Notes under the pieces: model-generated
Databases searched by the model: none
The model's input: only the letters and a program-made list of their open reading frames with translations
What the model was told of the DNA's origin: nothing
NCBI RefSeq assembly: GCF_964065165.1
Contig: NZ_OZ061549.1
Location: 930,001 to 994,000, forward strand
Direction: 5' to 3'
Length of the DNA: 64,000 nucleotides
From: Levilactobacillus yonginensis
Lineage (GTDB): Bacteria; Bacillota; Bacilli; Lactobacillales; Lactobacillaceae
In this document: piece after piece, positions 29,246-37,966 of the stretch
How the letters are laid out: every line of letters starts with the position of its first letter
How positions within the stretch are numbered: the first letter of the stretch is position 1
Translations under genes and position numbers: made by a program

Positions 29246-29314
29246 ACTGTGATTTCCTCCTTCAGGAAGCAAATAAAGAATAATTTTTTTAAAAAGCAAT
29301 ACAGATTCAGTGTA

Positions 29315-30343
29315 TCACTTTTTTAAAACAAAGTCAGCAGCACCTTCATCAGTTATTAACCAAGTCTGTGCTGGCGCTAAGTGCATATATGCTGCAATGG
29401 CGGCACCCTTCTCGGCACCCCCGGCAACAGCAACGACTAATTGCTTAGCGGCTAAATCACCAATTTCCAGGCCGATTCGCGGAAATTTGCTAACGACGTG
29501 ACCCGCATCATCAAAGAAATAACCAAAGGCCTCACCCACCGCATGGGCAGCTGTCAAGTCATCGATAACGTGTGGCGTCATTTTTCGTCGTTTGGCCATG
29601 ACCAGTGCCTGGCCAATCCCGTGAACCACCACATTACTGTGGGCAATCAATTGGAGAACTTCATGAATCGATGGCTCCGCAAACAGCGGCTTATACGTCG
29701 CACTGGTCAACTGCTCAGGAACATAGAGTTGTCGAAAATCACCATTGGTGAGCTGAGCCATACGGGCAGCCACTGCGTTTGCTTGAATGGCGGGAGATTC
29801 ACCCACGCCACCTCGAGCTGGCACAAACAGTAGCTGTCGATTGGTTGTTAACGCTGGTGTCAAGATATCTGCCACGGTCGCCATTGTATGACCACCCATG
29901 ACCGCCAGTGTATTCTGACCGGCTGGCAGGTGCTCGCCAAGAATTTGGCCGGTTGCTTGTGCCATGCCAACCAACGATCCAGTTGCTGCAGTACTGTCTC
30001 CTGCAACGATTGTGACGTGAGCAATCCCTAGCTTCTTAGCCAGATCTTGTTCTCGCTGTTGCCTACCAGCCAAATCATTCATGACTGGGACTAAACCACG
30101 CAACACTCGCTGTCCAGTGGCAGTGACCTGCATCCCTTTCACAGACATTTGAATGAACCCCAGGTCTGCCAGGGAATCCGTCGTTGTACGAACTGCTCGT
30201 TCTGAACAATTCAGGTTTAACGCCAGGGTGCGCCGCCCAACCGGCTGGAGATTGGCAACACCCTGTAGCATGCGGAAGCGGTTGGTCAGCTTTTCAACCA
30301 TTTGGGGCATAATTGCTTCTACCCACTGCCAATCATCCTGCAT
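29315..30343 (-). CDS. cggR: Central glycolytic genes regulator CggR
   Basis: A 342-aa SorC-family repressor. An N-terminal winged helix (about 20-80: RFRMLQGVANLQPVGRR...) binds DNA. The C-terminal sugar-phosphate domain (about 90-340) includes GHTMATVADIL and VHGIGQALVMAKRR. In B. subtilis CggR represses the gapA operon and is relieved by fructose-1,6-bisphosphate. Position as first gene before gap is the standard arrangement and implies autoregulation. GGAGG precedes the ATG by 8 nt. Confidence 0.95.
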   Translation of the reverse strand: MQDDWQWVEAIMPQMVEKLTNRFRMLQGVANLQPVGRRTLALNLNCSERAVRTTTDSLADLGFIQMSVKGMQVTATGQRVLRGLVPVMNDLAGRQQREQDLAKKLGIAHVTIVAGDSTAATGSLVGMAQATGQILGEHLPAGQNTLAVMGGHTMATVADILTPALTTNRQLLFVPARGGVGESPAIQANAVAARMAQLTNGDFRQLYVPEQLTSATYKPLFAEPSIHEVLQLIAHSNVVVHGIGQALVMAKRRKMTPHVIDDLTAAHAVGEAFGYFFDDAGHVVSKFPRIGLEIGDLAAKQLVVAVAGGAEKGAAIAAYMHLAPAQTWLITDEGAADFVLKK

Positions 30344-30360
30344 CCTGCTTACCTCCTAGT

Positions 30361-30406
30361 GGGACAGTGACCGGCCAGCGGTGGCTAAATAGCGCCCACC
30401 CTGACC
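30361..30406 (-). promoter_or_regulatory. Candidate CggR operator in the cggR leader
   Basis: Between the promoter and the start codon are two TGACC half-sites in direct orientation (30368-30372 and 30402-30406). They flank an imperfect palindrome GGTGG...CCACC (30380-30400), with GGGAC at 30361. Location and the GGGAC/TGACC elements resemble the B. subtilis operator, but the match is loose. Confidence 0.3.
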
Positions 30407-30447
30407 AAAAAATTGAAGGCCAACTCAAGCTAACCTTACAGTTAAGC

Positions 30448-30476
30448 ATTATATGCTCTAGCAACTACTTTAGCAA
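30448..30476 (-). promoter_or_regulatory. Promoter of the cggR-gap operon
   Basis: TTGCTA (-35, 30471-30476), a 17-bp spacer and a perfect TATAAT (-10, 30448-30453). It gives a leader of about 100 nt before cggR. Confidence 0.75.
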
Positions 30477-30522
30477 GCACTTACACCGCTTATTTTGTGA
30501 AAGCCTTTACAAATTAGGTAAT

Positions 30523-30554
30523 AAAAAAACGAGCCCAAGGAAACCTCAGACTCG
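30523..30554 (-). terminator. Terminator after the first tRNA-Arg
   Basis: CGAGTCTGAGG pairs with CCTTGGGCTCG (wobbles), followed by TTTTTTT on the minus strand. Confidence 0.8.
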
Positions 30555-30567
30555 ACCGCTTTGCGAA

Positions 30568-30639
30568 TGCGCCCGGAGGGAATCGAACCCCCATTTCAAG
30601 AACCGGAATCTTACGTGCGATCCATTACACTACGGGCGC
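30568..30639 (-). tRNA. tRNA-Arg (anticodon CCG), copy 1
   Basis: A 72-nt cloverleaf: acceptor GCGCCCG/CGGGCGC, D-arm GTGT/GCAC, anticodon stem TAAGA/TCTTG with loop TTCCGGT, and a TTCGATT T-loop. Discriminator A; CCA is not encoded. Anticodon CCG reads CGG codons. It has its own promoter and terminator. Confidence 0.95.
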
Positions 30640-30667
30640 ATACTCTGTGCTAAACAACACATTGATT

Positions 30668-30696
30668 ACTATAACTGATATTGGATAAAAATACAA
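30668..30696 (-). promoter_or_regulatory. Promoter of tRNA-Arg copy 1
   Basis: TTGTAT (30691-30696) and TATAGT (30668-30673) with a 17-bp spacer, about 30 bp upstream of the tRNA. Confidence 0.7.
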
Positions 30697-30728
30697 GCCG
30701 ATTTCTCTTTTTGTTCCGAAAAACATGC

Positions 30729-30734
30729 TATAAT
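30729..30734 (+). promoter_or_regulatory. -10 box of the ECF S-component gene
   Basis: A perfect TATAAT lies 33 nt before the start codon; the -35 region is weak. Confidence 0.5.
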
Positions 30735-30767
30735 AACGGCATTAACTTTTCGTGGAGGTTTCAACAG

Positions 30768-31367
30768 ATGACGCGACATAAGACCTTTCGCTTGGTAGTG
30801 GATGCGCTACTAATGGCGATTGTTTTGCTCCAAAATATTTTACCCTTCCTAGGCTATATTCCACTGGGACCCTTTAGCATGACTTTGATTGGCTTAACGG
30901 TCATTGTTGCTGGAACTGCACTAGGACCTAAGGATGGTATGGCCATTGGCTTATTCTGGGGACTCCTCACTTTCATTCGGGCCTTCACCTGGCCTTCAAG
31001 TCCCGTTGCGCCCCTGATCTTTACGAATCCATTAATTTCGGTACTTCCCCGGCTCCTAATGGGCCTGGCTGCGGGTGGCCTCTTTCTATGGGCACGCCAC
31101 CAACAGTGGTCTGATCGTCACGCTATGCAGTTAGGGGCGGGGTGCGCTGCCCTAGTCAATAGTCTCCTGGTTCTAGGCTTAGTATACTTATTCTATCAAA
31201 CACCTGAAGTGGCCTCGGCTTTCGGCGCCAAGGGAAATCAAACGTTAGGTTACGTCCTAATGATCTCCTTAGTCACCAACGCTGTGCCTGAATTTATCCT
31301 CGACGTGCTCATCGCCCCATTAATTGCGGGTCCTTTGCGCAAACGTTGGGATCAGCTGAATGTTTAA
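30768..31367 (+). CDS. ECF transporter S component (vitamin/cofactor uptake)
   Basis: A 199-aa membrane protein with about six helices, the substrate-binding subunit that docks to a shared energy-coupling module (EcfA-EcfA'-EcfT) coded elsewhere. The motif LGYIPLGPFSMTLIGLTVIVAGTALGPKDG near residue 30-60 and NPLISVLPRLLMGLAAG in the middle fit the PF12822-type S components, which include pantothenate (PanT) and riboflavin binders. The ligand cannot be fixed; pantothenate is one possibility. I start at the ATG 8 nt after GTGGAGG; an earlier ATG adds 29 residues that overlap the promoter. It is flanked on both sides by oppositely oriented tRNA-Arg genes. Confidence 0.85.
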   Translation: MTRHKTFRLVVDALLMAIVLLQNILPFLGYIPLGPFSMTLIGLTVIVAGTALGPKDGMAIGLFWGLLTFIRAFTWPSSPVAPLIFTNPLISVLPRLLMGLAAGGLFLWARHQQWSDRHAMQLGAGCAALVNSLLVLGLVYLFYQTPEVASAFGAKGNQTLGYVLMISLVTNAVPEFILDVLIAPLIAGPLRKRWDQLNV

Positions 31368-31375
31368 CATTCTAC

Positions 31376-31407
31376 GTGGTGGGGAATCCCTACCACTTTT
31401 TTTGACA
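31376..31407 (+). terminator. Terminator after the ECF S-component gene
   Basis: GTGGTGGGG pairs with CCCTACCAC, followed by seven T residues. Confidence 0.85.
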
Positions 31408-31438
31408 AAAAAACCGCAACGTTAGACAACGTTGCGGC
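31408..31438 (-). terminator. Terminator after the second tRNA-Arg
   Basis: Perfect stem CCGCAACGTT/AACGTTGCGG with a 4-nt loop and a T run on the minus strand; it abuts the previous terminator. Confidence 0.9.
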
Positions 31439-31444
31439 AAATGA

Positions 31445-31516
31445 TGCGCCCGGAGGGAATCGAACCCCCATTTCAAGAACCGGAATCTTACGTGCGATCC
31501 ATTACACTACGGGCGC
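31445..31516 (-). tRNA. tRNA-Arg (anticodon CCG), copy 2
   Basis: Identical over all 72 nt to the copy at 30568-30639, in the same orientation. It has a separate promoter and terminator with unrelated flanks. Confidence 0.95.
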
Positions 31517-31547
31517 AAGTCAGCATCAGCTTTTTGAGCACCTAACT

Positions 31548-31576
31548 ACTATACCTGATGCTGAATATAAATTCAA
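31548..31576 (-). promoter_or_regulatory. Promoter of tRNA-Arg copy 2
   Basis: TTGAAT (31571-31576) and TATAGT (31548-31553), 17 bp apart. Confidence 0.7.
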
Positions 31577-31604
31577 GGGGTCGGGTAAATATTTTCTATT
31601 GAGA

Positions 31605-32327
31605 TTAAACGTAAATTAATGAGACACTGCCGAATGAAACACTGCCTTGAATTCGTACCACCGGGCCATTACCCGTTTCTTGAATCCCTTTTTCTCCAAC
31701 GGCGCCAAAGCTCGTATCAACATCCGTCTCGATGTTCCAAGTTCGGGGTAAGTATAGCTCAACCCCTCCAAACGAGGCATCTACAAGGATGGTCGCCCCG
31801 TCTTCACTCAGGGCAACGTTATCTAGATAAACTTTTGCGTTTCCCATGTTGACACGAATGGCTGCGTGCTGAAAATTCGTTGACTGCAAGTAGCGAATAC
31901 TACTACTCATATTCACATTCACCACGGCATCATCTTCCGTCAGGCTTGCGATATCTTCCTCTTGCCAATGGTGATTATCACCATGATGCCAAGACTTTTC
32001 ATCAAACCAAGCCTGTCGCCAACGCCACCGTGGTTTAATAATCATGGACAACCCAACTGTCAATAACAGTGCCGCACCTAAAATCGTCCAGGGTGCTAGC
32101 GCTGCAATCCCCAATGGCTTGGCAAAAATAATTGCCAGAAAGGCCAACGAAAACACCGTTCCTGACACAGCAAAATGAATCAAACTTTCCACTAATGCCG
32201 CTACTAAAAACATGGCAACTAATAACGTCCAAAATCCAATGTGATACGTCAGAATGCCCAACTGACTAACGACCAAAATACCGGCCGCGAGAACCAGGAA
32301 GACACCCCAAAACCAATTTCGATGCAT
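31605..32327 (-). CDS. LiaF-like membrane protein
   Basis: A 240-aa protein with four transmembrane helices in the first 110 residues and a soluble C-terminal domain of repeated beta strands (MGNAKVYLDNV, FGGVELYLPRTWNIETDVDTSFGAVGEKG). This is the layout of LiaF/YvqF proteins, which restrain envelope-stress signalling in Firmicutes. Here it is paired with a LytTR regulator rather than a LiaRS two-component system, a frequent pairing in lactobacilli. It starts 7 bp after the LytTR stop and has an AAAGGGG site. The role in envelope stress is inference. Confidence 0.85.
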   Translation of the reverse strand: MHRNWFWGVFLVLAAGILVVSQLGILTYHIGFWTLLVAMFLVAALVESLIHFAVSGTVFSLAFLAIIFAKPLGIAALAPWTILGAALLLTVGLSMIIKPRWRWRQAWFDEKSWHHGDNHHWQEEDIASLTEDDAVVNVNMSSSIRYLQSTNFQHAAIRVNMGNAKVYLDNVALSEDGATILVDASFGGVELYLPRTWNIETDVDTSFGAVGEKGIQETGNGPVVRIQGSVSFGSVSLIYV

Positions 32328-32334
32328 AATTAAC

Positions 32335-32778
32335 CTACCCCTTTCGCTCTAACGCTACCTGCAATGCCTTGTAGAACCGGCGCGAGACGTAGAGCTGCTT
32401 GTGTGATTTCTGAAAGCGAACCAAGTTGCCCGTTACCGACTTGGTGAGTGATAAAACTTGGTCACGGTTGAGGATGGCAGACTTGGAGACTCGTTGAAAG
32501 TTAGCCGGCAAATCACTCGCTAATTCCGTCAGTGGTTGCCGCGTACTGTACATCTCCGACGCAGTATGCACGGTCACCTGATGATCAGCCACTTCGAAGA
32601 ATAAGACCTCCGCCAGATTTACTTGGTAATGACTCCCCCGTTGACTCAGGGTGATAGTCAGTGGAGGGTGAACCGCCGTTAGTGCCGCGCACAACTGGTC
32701 AGCTAATGCCGCCGTTGGTGCTTTGATCACCACTTCCGATTCAGTCAGCTCACTATCAACTTCAACGTGGATCTTCAA
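32335..32778 (-). CDS. LytTR-domain DNA-binding regulator (TTG start)
   Basis: A 147-aa regulator made of a short N-terminal region (about 1-50) and a LytTR DNA-binding domain (about 50-145). Typical LytTR segments are EVLFFEVADHQVTVHT, LPANFQRVSKSAILNRDQV and the RFYKAL end. There is no receiver domain, so it is not a normal two-component response regulator. The start codon is TTG, 7 nt after GGGGG. It is followed at once by the LiaF-like gene, which may control its activity at the membrane. An inverted repeat AACGAC-N13-GTCGTT at about 32831-32855 could be its operator. Confidence 0.87.
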   Translation of the reverse strand: MKIHVEVDSELTESEVVIKAPTAALADQLCAALTAVHPPLTITLSQRGSHYQVNLAEVLFFEVADHQVTVHTASEMYSTRQPLTELASDLPANFQRVSKSAILNRDQVLSLTKSVTGNLVRFQKSHKQLYVSRRFYKALQVALERKG

Positions 32779-32893
32779 ATCTTCACCCCCTTTTCGTTAA
32801 TTCAAGTAAACCACACCTCTTCCAGAAAGAAAACGACTGTAACGTGAGTGGTCGTTCAATTGACGCAAGCGGTCAAAAAATGTGACAGAATAC

Positions 32894-32921
32894 GTGACGT
32901 TTAAGTAAACTCTGTTATGAT
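32894..32921 (+). promoter_or_regulatory. Promoter of clpP
   Basis: GTGACG (32894-32899) and TATGAT (32916-32921) with a 16-bp spacer. The leader is about 125 nt. Confidence 0.55.
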
Positions 32922-32963
32922 AGTTTTAGTCAAAAGGTTGGGGGAATTAACAGAGTCTAATTG

Positions 32964-32980
32964 TTTGACCTACCCTGACC
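32964..32980 (+). promoter_or_regulatory. CtsR operator in the clpP leader
   Basis: On the minus strand the site reads GGTCAGG-GTA-GGTCAAA, a heptad direct repeat close to the CtsR consensus GGTCAAA-NAN-GGTCAAA. It lies about 35 nt after the predicted transcription start. A second, weaker site (GGTCAAA-AAA-TGTGACA, 32871-32887) stands upstream of the -35 box. CtsR is the heat-shock repressor of clp genes. Confidence 0.75.
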
Positions 32981-33050
32981 TTAGCGGTAAACTAGCACCA
33001 TGTTAGCAAACTGCTAGCCATTTAAAAGCAAAAAGGGAGGCTATCTTGTC

Positions 33051-33647
33051 ATGAATTTAGTACCAACAGTTATTGAACAATCATCCCGTGGCGAACGGGC
33101 TTATGATATCTATTCACGACTATTAAAGGACCGGATCATCATGTTGTCAGGTCCCATCGAAGATGACATGGCCAACGCCATCATTGCACAGTTGCTCTTC
33201 TTGGACGCCCAAGACTCCACCAAGGACATTTCACTTTACATCAACTCACCTGGTGGTGTGGTTTCTTCCGGCTTAGCCATTTACGATACCATGAACTTCA
33301 TCCAATCCGACGTTCAAACAATTACGTTGGGGATGGCAGCTTCCATGGCCAGTGTCTTGGCTTCATCTGGGACTAAGGGCAAGCGGTTTGCATTGCCTCA
33401 CGCCCAAGTGATGATTCACCAACCATCCGGTGGTGCCCAAGGGCAACAGACTGAAATTGAAATCGCTGCTCGTGAAATCTTGAAGACTCGGCAATTGATC
33501 AACCAAATCTTGGCTGACAATTCTGGTCAACCCGTTGAACGTCTGAACCAAGACACTGAACGGGATAACTACTTGAGTGCTCAAGAAGCCGTCGATTATG
33601 GTTTAATCGACCACATCATGACCAACAGTAGTGAACAAAAGAAGTAA
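33051..33647 (+). CDS. clpP: ATP-dependent Clp protease proteolytic subunit
   Basis: A 198-aa serine protease that forms the double-heptamer chamber of ClpXP/ClpCP/ClpEP complexes. The triad is Ser98 (MAASMAS), His123 (MIHQP) and Asp172 (ERDNYLS). The N-terminus [20 protein letters not shown] is typical. A GGGAGG site precedes the ATG. It is monocistronic with a terminator after it. CtsR sites in the promoter region indicate heat-shock control. Confidence 0.98.
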   Translation: MNLVPTVIEQSSRGERAYDIYSRLLKDRIIMLSGPIEDDMANAIIAQLLFLDAQDSTKDISLYINSPGGVVSSGLAIYDTMNFIQSDVQTITLGMAASMASVLASSGTKGKRFALPHAQVMIHQPSGGAQGQQTEIEIAAREILKTRQLINQILADNSGQPVERLNQDTERDNYLSAQEAVDYGLIDHIMTNSSEQKK

Positions 33648-33657
33648 TTTCTTCAAA

Positions 33658-33691
33658 AACATCATTGGCTGCGGCTGATGATGTTTTTTTA
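33658..33691 (+). terminator. Terminator after clpP
   Basis: AACATCAT pairs with ATGATGTT around a GC-rich inner stem, followed by a T run. Confidence 0.85.
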
Positions 33692-33826
33692 TGTTTCCAT
33701 GGTAGTATCTCTATCTGAAAATCAGCGTCCTTTCACCCAGGACATTTGGTCCACCAATTAGTTGCCTATATAATGGTAGCGTTTTCATTAATTAGCTACT
33801 TCTCGGAACCATTCAGGCCCCAGCAC

Positions 33827-33882
33827 AAAGGCGTCACCGTCATTTCAGCAAACTAATTTGCCGAGATGTCAGTGACGCCTTT
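33827..33882 (-). terminator. Long hairpin after whiA
   Basis: Arms of about 20 bp (AAGGCGTCAC ... GTGACGCCTT, with a few mismatches) plus an inner GCAAA/TTTGC stem. It sits directly after the whiA stop and ends the rapZ-yvcK-whiA operon. Confidence 0.8.
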
Positions 33883-33884
33883 AT

Positions 33885-34823
33885 TTAGGCCGAAGCCTCT
33901 TCTCTTAATTGCTTTGCATAATCATTGATTTTACGTAATCGATGGTTGATACCAGACTTTGAGATTGGTCCGCCCGGCACCAGGTCGCCTAACTCTTTCA
34001 AGCTAACTTCCGTATGTGCTAGCCGTGTCTCGGCCACTTCCCGTAGTTTAGTGGGCAACTGTCCTAACCCCACGGTAGCCTCGATAAACTGGATATTATC
34101 AATTTGGCGAGTCGACGCGTTAGCTACCTTATCCAAGTTGGCATTCTCGCAGTTCACCAACCGGTTGACAGAATTCCGCATGTCCCGCATAATCCGAACA
34201 TCTTCAAAACGAAGCATCGCTGTCGTCGCCCCGATCAGTGAAAGAAAGTCTGCAATCTTCTCGGCGCCCTTCAAGTACGTGATGTACCCACTGCGGCGAA
34301 CAATTGTCCTTGCATTTAAATTATAACGGTTCATCATTTCGGCAATCATTTGGTTATGTTCCTCATACAAAGAGTAAATTTCCAAATGGTAGCGACTGGT
34401 CTCCGGATTGTTCACGGACCCACCGGCCAAAAAGGCCCCACGGAGATAGGAACGTACCCGCATATCATCATCAAAAATTTCCTTGGGAACTGACTCCAAG
34501 AGTTGCATGCCATCAAAAATCCCCAAGTCAGATAAAACCTCTGTCGCGCCGGTTTTAACCCGAACAATATACAGATTATTCTTCTTTAATTTCATTTTAC
34601 GACGAACTAATAGTTCACTTTCTAGGTCGTAAAACTGTTTGAGCAGCTGATACATCCGGCGAGCAATCGCTGGGTTCTCCGTCTGCACGTTCAAGACGAA
34701 GCGGTGATTAGCAAGACCTAATGCCCCGTTCATCCGAATCAACGCGACCAGCTCGGCCTTTGCGTTCTCCCGATGAACCTCCAGGGTGGTTAATTCTTTT
34801 TTGACTTCACTGGCATATGACAC
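33885..34823 (-). CDS. whiA: DNA-binding protein WhiA
   Basis: A 312-aa protein with an N-terminal LAGLIDADG-like fold (about 1-200, including [18 protein letters not shown]) and a C-terminal helix-turn-helix (about 220-305, ending [14 protein letters not shown]). In Gram-positives WhiA affects cell division and, in Bacillus, chromosome segregation and carbon metabolism. The nuclease-type residues of homing enzymes are not conserved. It follows yvcK by 2 bp in the conserved rapZ-yvcK-whiA order. Confidence 0.96.
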   Translation of the reverse strand: MSYASEVKKELTTLEVHRENAKAELVALIRMNGALGLANHRFVLNVQTENPAIARRMYQLLKQFYDLESELLVRRKMKLKKNNLYIVRVKTGATEVLSDLGIFDGMQLLESVPKEIFDDDMRVRSYLRGAFLAGGSVNNPETSRYHLEIYSLYEEHNQMIAEMMNRYNLNARTIVRRSGYITYLKGAEKIADFLSLIGATTAMLRFEDVRIMRDMRNSVNRLVNCENANLDKVANASTRQIDNIQFIEATVGLGQLPTKLREVAETRLAHTEVSLKELGDLVPGGPISKSGINHRLRKINDYAKQLREEASA

Positions 34824-34825
34824 CG

Positions 34826-35839
34826 TTAAGGCCTCCGTTTCATTCGATAACGTGGCTGTCCAATCAAATTCAAGAGTTCGTGAACGACCTCTTGACCATT
34901 ATGGAACGCCCCATTGTCGCGTAGTTGTAAAAAATCGGTTGAAATGACCCGGCACCCCTGATCACGGAGTCCCTGAAAATCATGACGGACCGGTTGAGAC
35001 ATTTCGTCCCAACGTTGGTAATCAATGTACTGGTCAGGCACCTTCCGTGTATTGACCAATACAGTATCAATAAAGTTTGTCTTTAAATGTTTATTCAAAA
35101 CCCGAACATGGTCGGCATCCGTGAAGTTTTCCGTTTCACCCTTCTGCGTCATGATATTGCAGATGTAAACAACTTCGGCGGAGCTCTCCTTAACGGCTTG
35201 ACCAACACTATCAATCATTAAATTAGGTAGGATACTGGTAAACAAACTACCTGGCCCAAGCACAATCTGATCAGCGTTCATAATCGCATCAATCACCGGT
35301 TGAACCGCGTGCGGCTGCTGATGATGGTCACTCGTCTCGACCCACACTCGCTTAATCAATTTGTGTGCAGCCGTTATTTCGGACTCCCCACTGAGGGTAC
35401 TTCCATCATCAAACTGAGCATGTAACTCCAGTGGCTCGTTGGCAGCCGGATAGATGTGCCCGTTGACCCGCATTAACTGAGACAGCTCCTGAACGGCGTC
35501 GAAAATCCCGCCACGCATTTCGGACAGAGCCGCAATGATTAAATTACCAATCGCGTGCCCGGCAAAGAAATCGTCGGTCGTTTCAAACCGATATTGGAAC
35601 AATTCCTTATAAATTGAAGGGAGCTCAGCTAATGCCACCATCACGTTTCGAATATCTCCAGGCGGCACCACGTTAACGTAGTGTCGAATGATACCGGACG
35701 ATCCCCCATCATCAGCAACGGTGACTACTGCCGTGATATCCACATCCTGGTCGCGTAAATTACGCAGAATGACGGGCAGTCCCGTTCCTCCGCCAATGAC
35801 CACAATTTTTGGTCGGCGGCTGTTCATTACCTCTCTCAT
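34826..35839 (-). CDS. yvcK: GlmR/YvcK, UDP-GlcNAc-binding regulator of glucosamine synthesis
   Basis: A 337-aa protein of the CofD-like fold. The N-terminus [20 protein letters not shown] and [11 protein letters not shown] are family signatures. In Bacillus it binds UDP-GlcNAc and stimulates GlmS, and is needed on gluconeogenic carbon sources. Its ATG overlaps the rapZ stop (ATGA). A second ATG four codons in (MNSRRPK) has GAGAGG only 2 nt before it, so I keep the first, though AAGGAG is 14 nt away. With glmS, glmM and cdaA also in the window, the glucosamine pathway is well represented. Confidence 0.95.
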   Translation of the reverse strand: MREVMNSRRPKIVVIGGGTGLPVILRNLRDQDVDITAVVTVADDGGSSGIIRHYVNVVPPGDIRNVMVALAELPSIYKELFQYRFETTDDFFAGHAIGNLIIAALSEMRGGIFDAVQELSQLMRVNGHIYPAANEPLELHAQFDDGSTLSGESEITAAHKLIKRVWVETSDHHQQPHAVQPVIDAIMNADQIVLGPGSLFTSILPNLMIDSVGQAVKESSAEVVYICNIMTQKGETENFTDADHVRVLNKHLKTNFIDTVLVNTRKVPDQYIDYQRWDEMSQPVRHDFQGLRDQGCRVISTDFLQLRDNGAFHNGQEVVHELLNLIGQPRYRMKRRP

Positions 35840-36720
35840 GATCGATTAGCGGACTCCTTTCGCTTCTCAATATCGCGATGGGTCACGTGAACGGGATAAG
35901 CATCCCCTAAGGCCTTGCCAATTCGTTCCGTAATCGCAACGGACCGATGTTGGCCACCCGTACACCCAATAGCAATGGTAAGACTAGATTTTCCTTCTTT
36001 TTTGTAGCCCGGGACAATCGTTGTCAACAGGCCTAAAAATTGTTGATAAAATTCTTCAGTTTGAGGCTGACTCATTACATAGTCGTATACTGGTTTGTCC
36101 AATCCGGTCTGTTCTCGCAACTCTGGCAAGTAGTACGGATTTGGCAAAAACCGAACATCCATGACAATATCAGCATCAATCGGCAACCCGTATTTAAAGC
36201 CAAACGACATCATCTCAATGTGAAAGGCTTGGGTGGTTTCCGTCTCATAATTGTGGAAAATTTCTTCACGAAGCTTACGAGGACTCAACTTGGTCGTATC
36301 AATGACCAGCTGGGCTGCCTGACGAATAGGCTCTAGCAGTTTTCGTTCCCGCTGAATTCCCTCCATCACACGACCATTTCGTGCCAACGGATGGGAGCGT
36401 CGCGTCTCTTTGTACCGCGAAACCAATTCCTCATCCGAAGCATCCAAAAACAATACCTGGGCGTTCATGGTCCCATGCACCGCAACATCATTCAGCATGC
36501 GCACAATTTCGTCGTAAAATGCCCGTGAACGTAAATCAATCACTAAAGCAATCTTCGACAGCTTACCAGACTCACGAACTAAATCCCAAAATTTTGGTAG
36601 CAACGAAGGGGGCATGTTATCAATACAAAAATAGCCTAAATCTTCAAAACTTTGCATGGCAACCGTCTTACCGGCTCCGCTCATCCCGGTAATGATTACC
36701 AAATGGATTTCTTCAGTCAT
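35836..36720 (-). CDS. rapZ: RapZ/YvcJ nucleotide-binding protein
   Basis: A 294-aa P-loop protein. Walker A GMSGAGKT is at about residues 12-19, followed by ALVIDLRSR and the C-terminal domain with [12 protein letters not shown]. In E. coli RapZ controls glmS mRNA through small RNAs and binds GlcN6P; in Bacillus YvcJ has GTPase activity and affects competence. I start at the ATG giving [12 protein letters not shown] (GGAGGAGAGCC before it); an upstream ATG would add 17 basic residues. First gene of rapZ-yvcK-whiA. Confidence 0.95.
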   Translation of the reverse strand: MTEEIHLVIITGMSGAGKTVAMQSFEDLGYFCIDNMPPSLLPKFWDLVRESGKLSKIALVIDLRSRAFYDEIVRMLNDVAVHGTMNAQVLFLDASDEELVSRYKETRRSHPLARNGRVMEGIQRERKLLEPIRQAAQLVIDTTKLSPRKLREEIFHNYETETTQAFHIEMMSFGFKYGLPIDADIVMDVRFLPNPYYLPELREQTGLDKPVYDYVMSQPQTEEFYQQFLGLLTTIVPGYKKEGKSSLTIAIGCTGGQHRSVAITERIGKALGDAYPVHVTHRDIEKRKESANRS

Positions 36721-36903
36721 GGCTCTCCTCCTGCTCCTAAATTGAAACAATCTTTTAGCAGTATAACACACCGGGTGTGTCTTTTCCTAATGATTCCTGT
36801 AAATTAACCCTAAAAACGTCAAAAAATACCGAACATTCTTAAAAACTTGCAGGCTCTCATCAAGTCGATCTCCTCGGCCAACAATCCGAACGACGACGAA
36901 TTG

Positions 36904-37902
36904 TCAAATCAAGTGTAACTTTGTCCCAAAGAAAACTTCAGATGGACTCTTCCAGCCTAAAATCTTGCGTGGTCGGTTATTTAGCACTTCAACGAACTGA
37001 TAAATATCTTGGTCAGTGAGCTGATCTAAATCGGTTCCCTTGGGGAAGTACTCACGAATAAGGCCATTGGTATTCTCATTGGTTCCCCGTTGCTGGGGCG
37101 CATGTGGATCTGGGAAATAGACTGGAATACCAAGTTCTTGACTAACTTCGCGGTATCCTGCGAATTCAGTTCCACGATCCGGCGTAAGCGTACGAACTCG
37201 TTTGGGCGTCACAGTATGCAGTAGGTCAATCATAGCTTGCGTGACGTTCTTGGCGTTTACTTTGGAAACTCGTTGAGACAATAAGTACCGTGATTTACGG
37301 TCCACCAATGTAACCAAAGCTGAACGCCCAGTTTTACCCCGAACGGTGTCGCCTTCCCAATGGCCGAACCAGCTCCGTTTATTACACGAAACTGGTCGTT
37401 CATGAACTGAAAGAACTTCGTTAAACCGACCACGTCGTTCGTTAACCGTTCCTTTGACCTTACGGGTTTTGCCACGGTGGCGCAACTTTCGGGCAAAACC
37501 ACGAGCACCGTGACTCTTGCGTTTAATCCCTAAATTATCGAGTTTAATTCCGCGATAAATAGTATTGTAACTGATTTGCCATTCGCTATTTTCGTGAACT
37601 AAACGGCCTGAGATTTGTTCCGGAGACCATTGGCATTGAACGATGCGGTGAAGGACAAAATCTCGTAGTTTCAAGTCAGCTAAGATCCTAGGACGTCGGC
37701 TTTTCAGTCGCCGTCTCTGATAGTTCTCTTGTGCTTTGACAGCTGAATATGCATCACGGCCACCGTTGCGCTTAATTTCGCGTGATACGGTGGCTTTTGA
37801 GCAGCCAATTTTCTCCGCAATACCTTGATAAGTATCGTTTAAAGTGACTCCTAACAGTATGCATTCTCGGTCTTTTAAGGTAAGATGATTGTACGGACTC
37901 AT
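36904..37902 (-). CDS. IS30-family transposase
   Basis: A complete 332-aa transposase. An N-terminal helix-turn-helix (YNHLTLKDRECILLGV...IGCSKATVSREIKRNGG) binds the ends. The DDE catalytic core has Asp in GHWEGDTVRG, Asp in LTPDRGTEFAGY and Glu in NENTNGLIREYFPKGT, all in order and spacing normal for IS30. An AAAGGAG site stands 12 nt before the ATG. The start codon lies inside one arm of an inverted repeat (37897-37910 with 37953-37966). It appears intact and could be active. Confidence 0.95.
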   Translation of the reverse strand: MSPYNHLTLKDRECILLGVTLNDTYQGIAEKIGCSKATVSREIKRNGGRDAYSAVKAQENYQRRRLKSRRPRILADLKLRDFVLHRIVQCQWSPEQISGRLVHENSEWQISYNTIYRGIKLDNLGIKRKSHGARGFARKLRHRGKTRKVKGTVNERRGRFNEVLSVHERPVSCNKRSWFGHWEGDTVRGKTGRSALVTLVDRKSRYLLSQRVSKVNAKNVTQAMIDLLHTVTPKRVRTLTPDRGTEFAGYREVSQELGIPVYFPDPHAPQQRGTNENTNGLIREYFPKGTDLDQLTDQDIYQFVEVLNNRPRKILGWKSPSEVFFGTKLHLI

Positions 37903-37966
37903 AGCCTAAGATCTCCTTTAAGTGATTGTTGTGGTGACTTCATTTTACAGGACTCAGGCTATGAGT
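37897..37966 (-). repeat. Inverted repeat covering the IS30 transposase start codon
   Basis: ACTCATAGCCTAAG (37897-37910) and CTCAGGCTATGAGT (37953-37966) can pair over 14 positions, with one G-U in RNA. A transcript entering from outside would fold the start codon into the stem. Confidence 0.75.
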
